Assembly: GCF_022132145.1 (NCBI RefSeq)
Contig: NZ_JAJISP010000004.1
Coordinates: 310,001 to 374,000 of the forward strand
DNA length: 64,000 bases
Reading direction: 5' to 3'
Source: Pseudomonas sp. MMS21 TM103
GTDB taxonomy: Bacteria; Pseudomonadota; Gammaproteobacteria; Pseudomonadales; Pseudomonadaceae
The translations under genes and the position numbers were made by a program. Of this stretch, positions 1 through 8,427 are shown one piece after another. Position 1 is the first letter of the stretch. Each line of letters opens with the position of its first letter. Under the pieces are notes generated by a model. It searched no databases. It worked only from the letters and a program-made list of their open reading frames with translations, and was not told the DNA's origin.

Positions 1-2450
1 GCCAGGACGGGCAAATCTCCGGGATCCTCGGCGAGTTGCTGAGTGAAATCGCCCGTAAGGAAAGTTGGCAACTGATCCCGATGCCCTGCGACTGGCAGAC
101 CTGCCTGGAGCTGGCACAGAGCGGCACAATCGACCTGCTGCCAGATGTGGCCTTCAACGAAGCGCGCGCGCGGTATCTGGACTTTCACCAGCAGCCTTCG
201 CTGTATAGCTGGTCGCAGCTGTATAGCCGCGAGGAGGCCAAACTCCAGTCGATTCTCGACCTCAAGGACCGACGCATCGCCGTGCTGGACGGCTCCATTC
301 AGCAGAACTACCTGCAAACGCTGCTCGACAGCTTTGGCCTGCAGGCCAGGCTGATTGCCGTGCAGAGCCTGGCCGAGGGTTTCGAACTGGTGGCCAGCCA
401 GCAGGCCGAGGCGGTAGTGGCCAACCAGCGCTTCGGCGACTTCCACGCGCCGCACTACCAGCTACGCAGCACGCCGATCATGTTCCAGCCCGTGCGGCTG
501 TTCTATGCCACCCGCAAGGGCTCCAACAGCGACCTGCTGAGCAGCATCGACCGCCATCTGCGCGAGTGGCAAGACTCGCCCTCATCGTATTACTACCAGA
601 CCCTGCAGCGCTGGGGCGGCGAACGACCCCGACTGCTGGTGCCAACCGCCGCCTGGTGGGGCCTGGCCATCCTCGCCGGCCTGCTCCTGACCGCGCTCGG
701 CGGCGCCCTGCTGCTGCGCCGCCAGGTCGCCGAGAAGACCCGCCACCTGAAGGCCAGCGAGCAGCGCCTGAACACCATTCTCGACAGCGTCGAAGCCTAT
801 ATCTACATCAAGGATCCCGACCTGCGTTACCAGTACGCCAACCGCAAGGTCTGCGAACTGTTCGGCGTGCCGCTGGCGCAGGTGGTGGGGCAGACCGACC
901 AACACTTCTTCGACGCCGCCACTGTGGCCGGTCTGCATGAGAATGATCGCCGCGTGCTGCTGCTCGGCGAGCGGGTGGAGACCGAAGAAATCAACCGCAG
1001 CCCTGATGGCGCCCTCGAGCAGACCTACCTCTCGGTGAAGCTGCCACTGCGCCGTCCGGATGGCAGTATCTACGCCCTGTGCGGCATCTCCACCGACATC
1101 AGCGAGCACAAGAGGAACCTCGAGCAGATCCATCGCCTGGCCTTCTACGACCTGCTCACCGGCCTGCCCAACCGCCGCCTGCTGCTCGACCGCCTGCAGC
1201 ATGCCCTGGCGCAGCGTGGCCGCAACCAGTTGGACGGCGCCCTGCTGTTCATCGACCTGGACAACTTCAAGGACATCAACGACACCCTCGGCCACGACAT
1301 GGGCGACCAGCTGCTGCAACAGGTCGCCTTGCGCCTGAGCAGTCATGTCCGCGAGGAGGACACCCTGGCCCGCCTCGGCGGTGACGAGTTCGTCCTCATG
1401 CTCGAAGGGCTGCAGCTGCAGCACCCCGAGTCCATCGCCCAGATCGAAACGGTGGCGAGCAAGCTGATCCAGGTCCTGGGCGAACCCTATGTGCTGCAGG
1501 GGCGCAGCCATACCAGCACCGCCAGCATAGGTATCGCCCTGTTTTCCGAGGCCCAGGGCACCATGGATGAACTGCTCAAGCGGGCCGATCTGGCCATGTA
1601 CGAGGCCAAGGCCGCCGGACGCAACACCCTGAGGTTCTTCAACCCCGAGATGCAGGCCGAAGTCAGCGCCCGCACCAACCTGGAAAACGAGCTGCGCCAG
1701 AGCCTGGGCGCGCGTCACTTCATCCTGCACTATCAGCCGCAGGTCAACGCCCAGGGCCAACTGCTCGGCGCCGAAGCCCTGGTGCGCTGGCAGCATCCCA
1801 GTCGTGGCCTGGTGGCCCCCGGCGAGTTTATCCCGCTGGCGGAAAGTACCGGCCTGATCCTGCCCCTGGGCCGCTGGATCCTGCAAAGTGCCTGCCTGCA
1901 ACTGGTGGCCTGGGCTGCAGACCCCGAGCGCGAGCCACTGACCATGGCGGTCAACGTCAGCGCGCGGCAATTCCACCACCGTGATTTTGTCAACGACGTG
2001 CTCGCCGTGCTGGATGAAACCGGGGCCAACCCACAGCGCCTGGAGCTGGAGCTGACCGAAAGCCACCTGATCCAGGACGTGGAAACCATGATCGTCAAGA
2101 TGGGTCAGCTCAAGGCGCGCGGCGTGCGCTTCGCGCTGGACGACTTTGGCACCGGCTATTCGTCGCTCAGCTACCTCAAGCGTCTGCCGCTGGACCAGCT
2201 GAAGATCGACCGTTCCTTCGTCCGCGACCTGCTCAGCGACCCCAACGACGAGGCCATCGTCCGCACCATAGTCGCGCTGGGCGCCAGCATGGACCTGGAG
2301 GTGATCGCCGAAGGCGTGGAAACCCTGGCGCAGCGCGATGCCTTGCTGCGCCTTGGCTGCCAGCGCTTCCAGGGTTATCTGTTCGGCAAACCGGCGCCGC
2401 CACAACTGCTCGAACAGCGGCCCAAGCCGGCCGACACCAGCAGCGCCTGA
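1..2450 (+). CDS. Membrane sensor diguanylate cyclase/phosphodiesterase (SBP_bac_3-PAS-GGDEF-EAL), 5' end outside window
   Basis: The reading frame is already open at base 3, with residues typical of an amino-acid-binding-protein domain, so the true start lies upstream; a TTG at 36 is not the start. Order: truncated periplasmic solute-binding-type sensor (about residues 1-205 counted from base 3), one membrane helix (about 213-237), a PAS domain, GGDEF at 459-463 and EAL at 591-593. An RxxD inhibitory site (REED) lies five residues before GGDEF, and the EAL part keeps DDFGTGYSSL and EVIAEGVET. Both catalytic halves therefore look intact, so it may make or degrade cyclic-di-GMP in response to a periplasmic ligand. 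Its stop lies 12 bases from the stop of the convergent, similarly built gene. The ligand is unknown. Confidence 0.93.
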   Translation, partial: QDGQISGILGELLSEIARKESWQLIPMPCDWQTCLELAQSGTIDLLPDVAFNEARARYLDFHQQPSLYSWSQLYSREEAKLQSILDLKDRRIAVLDGSIQQNYLQTLLDSFGLQARLIAVQSLAEGFELVASQQAEAVVANQRFGDFHAPHYQLRSTPIMFQPVRLFYATRKGSNSDLLSSIDRHLREWQDSPSSYYYQTLQRWGGERPRLLVPTAAWWGLAILAGLLLTALGGALLLRRQVAEKTRHLKASEQRLNTILDSVEAYIYIKDPDLRYQYANRKVCELFGVPLAQVVGQTDQHFFDAATVAGLHENDRRVLLLGERVETEEINRSPDGALEQTYLSVKLPLRRPDGSIYALCGISTDISEHKRNLEQIHRLAFYDLLTGLPNRRLLLDRLQHALAQRGRNQLDGALLFIDLDNFKDINDTLGHDMGDQLLQQVALRLSSHVREEDTLARLGGDEFVLMLEGLQLQHPESIAQIETVASKLIQVLGEPYVLQGRSHTSTASIGIALFSEAQGTMDELLKRADLAMYEAKAAGRNTLRFFNPEMQAEVSARTNLENELRQSLGARHFILHYQPQVNAQGQLLGAEALVRWQHPSRGLVAPGEFIPLAESTGLILPLGRWILQSACLQLVAWAADPEREPLTMAVNVSARQFHHRDFVNDVLAVLDETGANPQRLELELTESHLIQDVETMIVKMGQLKARGVRFALDDFGTGYSSLSYLKRLPLDQLKIDRSFVRDLLSDPNDEAIVRTIVALGASMDLEVIAEGVETLAQRDALLRLGCQRFQGYLFGKPAPPQLLEQRPKPADTSSA

Positions 2451-2462
2451 GCCGGATACCGC

Positions 2463-5114
2463 TCAAGCCTCGGACACAGCCCCTGCATGCCTGAAGCGCA
2501 ACAGATCGGACGCGGCAAAATCCGCCACGGCCATGGGCCGGCCATAAAAGTAGCCCTGGTAATGCAGGCAGCCATTGCTCTGCAGGCTGTCGCGCTGTGC
2601 CTGGGTTTCCACGCCTTCGGCGATCACCTCCAGCTTGAGGCTGTGCGCCAAGGCGATAATCGCGCGGACGATGGCCAGGCTGCTGGGATTGTCCGGCAAC
2701 TCACGCGTAAACGACTGATCGATCTTCAGCTGATCCAGCGGCAACTGCTGCAGATAGGCCATGGACGAGTAACCGGTACCGAAGTCATCGATGGAGAAAC
2801 GGATCCCCATGTCTCTCAGCGTCTGCATGCGCACAATGGCTTCGTCCATGTCCGTCAGCAGCAATGACTCGGTCAGTTCCAGTTTGAGGAGCCGGGGGTT
2901 GGCCCCGCTCTGCTGCAAGGTCTGTTGCACTGCTTCGACAAAGTCCGCCCGATAGAGCAGACGCGCGCTGAGGTTTACCGACAGGCTCAAGCCGGCGCTG
3001 GAGGGCTGTTGCGCCCACTTCGCGAGTAACGCGCAGGCGGCGCCGAGCACCTGCATATCCAGGGTTTCGACCAGCCCGCAGCGCTCGGCGATGGTGATGA
3101 AGGCGCCAGGCGCCAGCAACCCGCGCCGCGGATGCTGCCAGCGCACCAGCGCCTCGGCACCGTTCAGGCAGCCCAGCTGATCCACCTGCGGCTGCAGATA
3201 CACAAGGAATTCGCCGTTCTGCAGCCCTCGGCGCAGGTCCTGCTCCAGCTGCAGGCGCGCGCTGACCGCCTCCTGCATCCGCGCGTCGTAAAAACTCAGG
3301 GCGTTCTTGCCCGCGGCCTTGGCCGTGTACATCGACAGGTCGGCGCGCTGCATCAGCTCATCCACCGAATGCTGATCGTCGTTGAACAGCACCACGCCCA
3401 GGCTGGCGCTGCTGAACAGGCGGTGCCCGCCAGCCAGATAGGGCTGGCGCAGGGCGTCGAGCACCTGGGCGCCAAGGTGCTCGACCTGGGAGGCGGCTTC
3501 CTCGGTTCGGGTCTCCAGCCCTTCGAGCATGACGACGAACTCGTCGCCACCCAAGCGGGCCACGGTATCGCGCTCGCGCAGGCTATCGCGTAAGCGCTCG
3601 GCCACCTGACACAGCAGCTCATCACCGACCTGATGGCCATACAGGTCATTCACATTCTTGAAGTTGTCGAGGTCGAGGAACACCAGCGCGGCATGCTGGT
3701 TGTTGCGCCGACTCAGCGCCTGCGCCTGCTGCAGGCGGTCACGCAGCAGGCGCCGATTGGGCAGGCCGGTAAGGGCATCGTAGAACGCCAGGTGCTTGAT
3801 CTTCTGCTCGGCAGATTTGCGCTCGCTGATATCGGTCAACGACGCCACATAGTTGCTGACCCGCCCACGCTCATCGCGCACCGCGCTGATGGCCAGCCAC
3901 TCGGGAAAGACTTCACCATTCTTGCGCCGGTTCCAGACCTCCCCCTCCCACATACCCGTCTCGACCAGGGTCTGCCACAGGGCCTGGTAGAACTCCGGGC
4001 CATGGCGCCCGGAGCTGAGCATCTGGGTGGTCTGGCCAATGGCTTCGGCGGCACTGTAGCCGCTGATCTGGCTGAAGGCGCGGTTGACCTTGAGGATCCG
4101 CGTGCTGGCATCGGTAATCAGCATGCCCTGCTGGGACTCGAAGGCAATCGCCGCAACCCGCCGATCCAGCTCGAAATTGACCCTGTCGGTAATATCACGG
4201 GCGATGAACACCCCTGCCCGCTTGCCCTGCAGCAGGGTATCCAGACGCCTGGCGCGCCCCTCGAATACCCGGTGGCCGGAAGGCGTGCGCATGCTGTATT
4301 CCAGGGTTTGCGGGCTGTCGCTGGCCAGGGTGTGCGCGAGAAAGGTCATGAAGCGCTCCGTCTGGCCAACGGACAGCACATCGGCCAGGTGCTTGCCGAC
4401 CAGACCCACACCGCCGCCATAGAGCAGCTGCGGGTCGGGGGCCATCACCTCCAGGTAGCGCCCCTCCTCGTCCAGCACCAGGGTCAGGTCCGGGCTGGCC
4501 TCATTGATCGCCCGCAGGCGCGCCTCGCTCTCACGCAGGGCCTGACGATCACGGGCTTGCTGGGCGATATCCTGCAACAGCAGCCCCAGCAGCACGGTGG
4601 CCGGCGTCAGCACCAGAAAGATCGGCACCGCCACCTGCTGCAGCGCCTGGCTGAAATTCTTGGCCGGCAACAGGCTCAGGCTCAGCACCAGCAGCAGATG
4701 CACCAGCGCGCCGAAGAGCAACAACTGCCAGACCCCAATGCGCAGCCAATTGCGCTGGCAGGCCGCTCGATAGGCCAGGCCCATCAGCACCGGCATGACG
4801 ATATTGAACAGGCCCGGAATGACCCCCACCCCACCCAGCCAGAGCCGATAGGCGCCAGCCATCAGCCCGGCGATGGCCGCCACCATGGGGCCTCCGAACA
4901 GGCCGGCCATGCTCAGCACCACGCTGCGCGCATCGAAGATCAGCCCCTCACGGAGGGTGAGCGGAGTCAACATGCCGATCACGCAGATGGCCCCGAACAG
5001 GCCGCCGGCAAGCAGCTGACGCAGCAGTTGCCGCTGGACATGCCGCATATTCAGGGCATGCAGCCAGCACAGCGCGATCAGCACAGCCGCGCTCTCGATA
5101 AGCTTCAGGATCAT
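2463..5114 (-). CDS. Membrane PAS-PAS-GGDEF-EAL cyclic-di-GMP protein
   Basis: A protein of 883 residues. The first 190 residues hold about five to six hydrophobic segments resembling the 5TMR-LYT membrane sensor. Two PAS domains follow (about 205-325 and 330-450), then GGDEF at 522-526, preceded by the inhibitory-site motif RERD, and EAL at 654-656 with DDFGTGYSSM and EVIAEGVET. All signature residues for synthesis and hydrolysis of cyclic-di-GMP are visible. ATG at 5114 is chosen because the hydrophobic N-terminus begins there; the frame opens 28 codons earlier without a convincing ribosome site. It is convergent with the gene ending at 2450 and shares its GGDEF-EAL design, so the two may be old paralogues. 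Net activity cannot be told from sequence. Confidence 0.93.
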   Translation of the reverse strand: MILKLIESAAVLIALCWLHALNMRHVQRQLLRQLLAGGLFGAICVIGMLTPLTLREGLIFDARSVVLSMAGLFGGPMVAAIAGLMAGAYRLWLGGVGVIPGLFNIVMPVLMGLAYRAACQRNWLRIGVWQLLLFGALVHLLLVLSLSLLPAKNFSQALQQVAVPIFLVLTPATVLLGLLLQDIAQQARDRQALRESEARLRAINEASPDLTLVLDEEGRYLEVMAPDPQLLYGGGVGLVGKHLADVLSVGQTERFMTFLAHTLASDSPQTLEYSMRTPSGHRVFEGRARRLDTLLQGKRAGVFIARDITDRVNFELDRRVAAIAFESQQGMLITDASTRILKVNRAFSQISGYSAAEAIGQTTQMLSSGRHGPEFYQALWQTLVETGMWEGEVWNRRKNGEVFPEWLAISAVRDERGRVSNYVASLTDISERKSAEQKIKHLAFYDALTGLPNRRLLRDRLQQAQALSRRNNQHAALVFLDLDNFKNVNDLYGHQVGDELLCQVAERLRDSLRERDTVARLGGDEFVVMLEGLETRTEEAASQVEHLGAQVLDALRQPYLAGGHRLFSSASLGVVLFNDDQHSVDELMQRADLSMYTAKAAGKNALSFYDARMQEAVSARLQLEQDLRRGLQNGEFLVYLQPQVDQLGCLNGAEALVRWQHPRRGLLAPGAFITIAERCGLVETLDMQVLGAACALLAKWAQQPSSAGLSLSVNLSARLLYRADFVEAVQQTLQQSGANPRLLKLELTESLLLTDMDEAIVRMQTLRDMGIRFSIDDFGTGYSSMAYLQQLPLDQLKIDQSFTRELPDNPSSLAIVRAIIALAHSLKLEVIAEGVETQAQRDSLQSNGCLHYQGYFYGRPMAVADFAASDLLRFRHAGAVSEA

Positions 5115-5239
5115 TGAACAACTCGATGGGTTTACCAACACTGGCGGGCAACGGAGGCCGAGTGCCAGCAACGGCGCATGATAGCAATTTACCAGCAACC
5201 CGCTAAGGCCTTAGGTCAATCAGAACACCCGGTCGCTGG

Positions 5240-5887
5240 CTAGCTCGCTGACTCGCGCAGCTGCAGGGCATCCACCAGGCCCGCGGCGATGGCCATGCCG
5301 ACCAGATCGGCGAGGGTCTCTGCCTGCATGCGCTTCATCACCCGCGAGCGGTACAGGTCGACGGTTTTGACGCTGATCGCCAGCTGCTCGGCCACTTCCC
5401 GATTGGTGTAACCGCACACCAGCGGCAGCAGCACATCGCGCTCGCGCGGGGTGAGACTGTCCAGGCGCGCCTGCACCGCCTGCAGGCGCTCATCCACCGC
5501 CGGGGTCGCCGGCGGCCGACTCAGGGCCTGCTGCACGCTGTCGAGCAGCAACTGTTCGTTGTAGGGCTTCTCGATAAAGTCCACCGCACCGGCGCGAAAG
5601 GCGCGCACCACGATGGGCACATCGGCATGGCCACTGACGAAGATGATCGGCATCTCGATCCCACGCTCGCGCAGGGCTTCCTGCACATTCAGCCCCCCCA
5701 TGCCGGGCATGCGCACGTCCAGCAGCACGCAGCCACGGGTCTCGGCCGCACAGGCCTCGAGAAAGTCCCGGCCGCTGGTAAAGGGCAAGGCCTTGAGCCC
5801 CACCGACTCCAGCAGCCAGACGGTGGAATCGAGCATGCCCTGGTCATCATCGACCACATATACCTGCTGTTGCACTTGTCCGCTCAT
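5240..5887 (-). CDS. FixJ/NarL-type two-component response regulator
   Basis: A protein of 215 residues with an N-terminal receiver domain: acidic pocket DDD at 13-15, phospho-acceptor Asp57 in LLDVRMPG, Ser85 and Lys107 in IEKPYN. A C-terminal LuxR/FixJ helix-turn-helix (about 150-195, LTPRERDVLLP) follows. It is a DNA-binding transcription factor activated by phosphorylation. Its start overlaps the stop of the upstream kinase gene by 4 bases (ATGA), so the two are translationally coupled cognate partners. The nearest divergent targets are the acyl-CoA synthetase and permease genes starting at 8428, which is only an inference from position. Confidence 0.93.
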   Translation of the reverse strand: MSGQVQQQVYVVDDDQGMLDSTVWLLESVGLKALPFTSGRDFLEACAAETRGCVLLDVRMPGMGGLNVQEALRERGIEMPIIFVSGHADVPIVVRAFRAGAVDFIEKPYNEQLLLDSVQQALSRPPATPAVDERLQAVQARLDSLTPRERDVLLPLVCGYTNREVAEQLAISVKTVDLYRSRVMKRMQAETLADLVGMAIAAGLVDALQLRESAS

Positions 5888-8181
5888 CCCTTGCTCCTCT
5901 GGTTATTCTTGCTCGCGGCCTCGTCAGCCCGGCCCAGCGGCAGCCGACATTCCAGGCAGAGTCCGGCCGCCTTGCCTGGATGAGCCTCCAGGGCACCACC
6001 AAAGCCTTCGACAATGCTACGACTCATCGACAGGCCCAGACCCAGGCCTTCCGCCTTGCTGGTGTAGAACGGGGTGAAGATGTGCTCCAACTGCGCCGCT
6101 GCCACGCCCGGACCCTGGTCACTGACCCAGACGCACAACTGGCCGCCACGCTCGCCGGCACTCAGTTCGATACGCGAGGGCTGGCCCGGATGGGCTTCGC
6201 GGTTGGCGTCGATGGCGTTGCGCAACAGGTTGAGCAGCACCTGCTCGAGCAGCACCCGGTCGGCGTAGACCGGCGGCAGATTATCCGCCAGTTGCTCGAC
6301 GATATTCACCTGCCAGTTGCTCGCCTCCCACTGACACAGGCGCATCGCCTCGCGGGCCACCTCGGCGATATCCAGGGCCTGGGTGCGACGCTGGCCCTTG
6401 CGCAGGAAGGCGCGCAGCCGCTTGATCACCTCGGCGGCGTGGTTGGCGTGTTCGGTGATGCGCTCCAGGCCTTGGGCCACCTTGTCCGCCGCCTGCGGAT
6501 TAGTGCCGAGGGCCTTGAGGTAGCGTTGGCTGGCACTGGCGTAATTGACTACCGCCGCCAGCGGCTGGTTGATCTCATGGGCGATACCCGAAGCCAGCTC
6601 GCCCAGGGTGACCAGTCGCGCGGTGTGCGCCAGCTCGTCCTGATGGTGACGCTGCTGGGCCTCGCGCAGCTCGCGCTCGGTCATGTCGCGGGCCACCAGC
6701 GAATAGTAGTGCTCGCCACCACTGCCACGATGGGCCAGCAGCACCAGCGACACCGGCAGCGGCGCGCGCGCACCCAGCGGCAGCAGGCGGGCCTCGGCGC
6801 TCCACACCCCGCGGCTATCGGCGGTGGCCCAGCCGCGGGCCTGCAGGCGTTGCACATCGTCTTCGCCGAGCAAGGTTTCCAGCGCGGGCAGCGGCTGGTC
6901 CGGGGCGATATTCAGGGCATGCCGGGCCGACGGGTTGAGGTAGGTCAGGCAGCCGCCCGGGTCGATAAACAGCACCAGGTCGGTATTGGCCTCGACCACT
7001 TCGGCCAGGCGGCGCTTGTTCTCCTCGGCCTGCACCCGCGCGGTGATGTCGCGCGACACGCTGACCACTTCCACCACCGCACCGGTGTAGGTTTCGCGGA
7101 TTGCCCGGCTGGCGGTCTCGAACCACAGGTAGTGGCCATCGCGGTGGGCAATGCGGAAGGTCATGGTGTGGTAGCCGTCCTGCTCCAGCGCTTCGCGGGT
7201 GCTCTGCACCAGTTGCGCCTGGTCCTGGCGGTGGAACAACGCCTGCACCCGGGTGCCGCGCAGCTCTTCCGGCCAGTAGCCGAGCAGCGTCCAGCTGGCC
7301 GGCGAGGCATCGAGGAAACGCCCGTCCGGGGTGTGCCGGGAAATCAGGTCGGTGGTGTTCTCGGTGATCAGCCGGTATAGCCGGCTGGCTTTGGCCGCCT
7401 CGCGTTCGGCACGAACCTGAACGGTGGCCAGCCGGCAACGGGCCAAGACCCGCTGTTCCAGCGCGTCGGGCATGAACAGCCAGATCAGAATCTGCCCGTC
7501 GACCTGCGCCTCCACCTCCTCGATGGCCCGGCCCTGCTGCAAGCAGGCGCGCACCAGTTGCACCGCGTTGACCGGCAGAAACTCGGCCACCGCCGGCAAC
7601 GGCCGCTCGCCCAGCAGCTTGAGCATGGCCGCATTCAATTGCAGCGGCTGAGCCTGGGCATCCAGCAGCAGACTCGGCTGCGGGTCGGCGCCGAGCAGGG
7701 CGTTGCCGCGCGCCTGCAGGGGCAGGCTGGCCAGCAGGGCCAGCAGCAGTTCATGGATGAAACCGAGCCAATCGAGGCTGATACCCTCCTGCAGTTCGAT
7801 CAGCAACAGCCCGGGCTGGCCCTGATCCAGCTGCAAGGCCAGCACCTGACCGTGGCTGATCGCGGCGCGGCGCACGCGTCCGGCCAGCCAGCAGGGCAAC
7901 ACGCGCAACTCGGCCAGGCTCAGGCGCGGCTGCTCTGCCAGGGCGTCGAACAGCAGCCGATCGCTGACCTGCAAGGGATCGCCAAAGCCCGGCGGCAGGT
8001 GCGGGGCACTGCCTTCATGGCTGTAGATGCCCGTGCCTGGCTTCCAGCCAAGAAAGAACGCCTGACGCACTTCGGGGCACGCCTGCAGGGTGCGACGCAA
8101 GGCATCGGCGCGCACCGCCAGGGGTAGCGCCTCGCGCTGCAGACACAGCCAGCTGTGCAACTGCACCTGGATCTCACTCAT
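5884..8181 (-). CDS. PAS-domain sensor histidine kinase
   Basis: A protein of 765 residues. About 250 N-terminal residues match no domain I recognise. Two PAS domains follow (about 280-390 and 410-520), then a HisKA dimerisation helix with phospho-acceptor His535 (GIAHEINQPLAAV), and a HATPase domain with an N box (NLLRNAIDAN), DQGPG and GLGLSMS. No transmembrane helix is evident, so it is probably a cytoplasmic FixL/TodS-like kinase. ATG at 8181 is preceded by GAGGAAA at good spacing; the frame extends upstream to 8307 but that part does not look like protein. It forms an operon with the response regulator. Without a heme or ligand motif, the signal is unknown; the adjacent acyl-CoA genes suggest an acid or alcohol substrate. 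Confidence 0.92.
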   Translation of the reverse strand: MSEIQVQLHSWLCLQREALPLAVRADALRRTLQACPEVRQAFFLGWKPGTGIYSHEGSAPHLPPGFGDPLQVSDRLLFDALAEQPRLSLAELRVLPCWLAGRVRRAAISHGQVLALQLDQGQPGLLLIELQEGISLDWLGFIHELLLALLASLPLQARGNALLGADPQPSLLLDAQAQPLQLNAAMLKLLGERPLPAVAEFLPVNAVQLVRACLQQGRAIEEVEAQVDGQILIWLFMPDALEQRVLARCRLATVQVRAEREAAKASRLYRLITENTTDLISRHTPDGRFLDASPASWTLLGYWPEELRGTRVQALFHRQDQAQLVQSTREALEQDGYHTMTFRIAHRDGHYLWFETASRAIRETYTGAVVEVVSVSRDITARVQAEENKRRLAEVVEANTDLVLFIDPGGCLTYLNPSARHALNIAPDQPLPALETLLGEDDVQRLQARGWATADSRGVWSAEARLLPLGARAPLPVSLVLLAHRGSGGEHYYSLVARDMTERELREAQQRHHQDELAHTARLVTLGELASGIAHEINQPLAAVVNYASASQRYLKALGTNPQAADKVAQGLERITEHANHAAEVIKRLRAFLRKGQRRTQALDIAEVAREAMRLCQWEASNWQVNIVEQLADNLPPVYADRVLLEQVLLNLLRNAIDANREAHPGQPSRIELSAGERGGQLCVWVSDQGPGVAAAQLEHIFTPFYTSKAEGLGLGLSMSRSIVEGFGGALEAHPGKAAGLCLECRLPLGRADEAASKNNQRSKG

Positions 8182-8296
8182 CGATTGTGTTTCCTCGCAG
8201 CGGGCTGTCCGCAAGCCTGAATTGAACAGCCGCGAGCATCGGGGCAACGCGCGCGGAATGCAAAGCGACCAAGGCATATAACCCCACCCAGCCGGT

Positions 8297-8344
8297 CTAG
8301 TAAACATACTATAGAACTATGGTTTAACTTCCATATTTTACTAG
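8297..8344. promoter_or_regulatory. Nested inverted repeats in divergent promoter region
   Basis: An AT-rich island lies between the kinase gene (start 8181) and the acyl-CoA synthetase (start 8428). It holds a perfect 8-base outer inverted repeat, CTAGTAAA (8297-8304) and TTTACTAG (8337-8344), and an inner repeat TATGG (8318-8322) and CCATA (8331-8335). Such symmetry in a divergent control region is typical of regulator binding sites. The adjacent FixJ-like regulator is the obvious candidate, but no known consensus was matched. Confidence 0.45.
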
Positions 8345-8427
8345 GCGAATATATAAATAGCCTCCGGTTACAACATCAAGCGTCCGCTCGCCCAGCGAAC
8401 CGGCGCCACAAGAGCAAACAATCTGCC

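Noticed and set aside
582-2405. 607-codon open frame on the minus strand opposite the first GGDEF-EAL gene
   Set aside because: It lies wholly antisense to a gene with clear domains and its translation is low-complexity Gln/Ala/Gly-rich, typical of antisense frames in high-GC DNA.
3633-5117. 494-codon plus-strand frame opposite the second GGDEF-EAL gene
   Set aside because: Antisense shadow rich in Gln, His and Ala with no recognisable domain or ribosome site.
8182-8427. Sigma-54 promoter for the acyl-CoA synthetase gene
   Set aside because: No TGGC-N8-TTGC-type -24/-12 element was found in the spacer, although the regulator context made it worth looking for.
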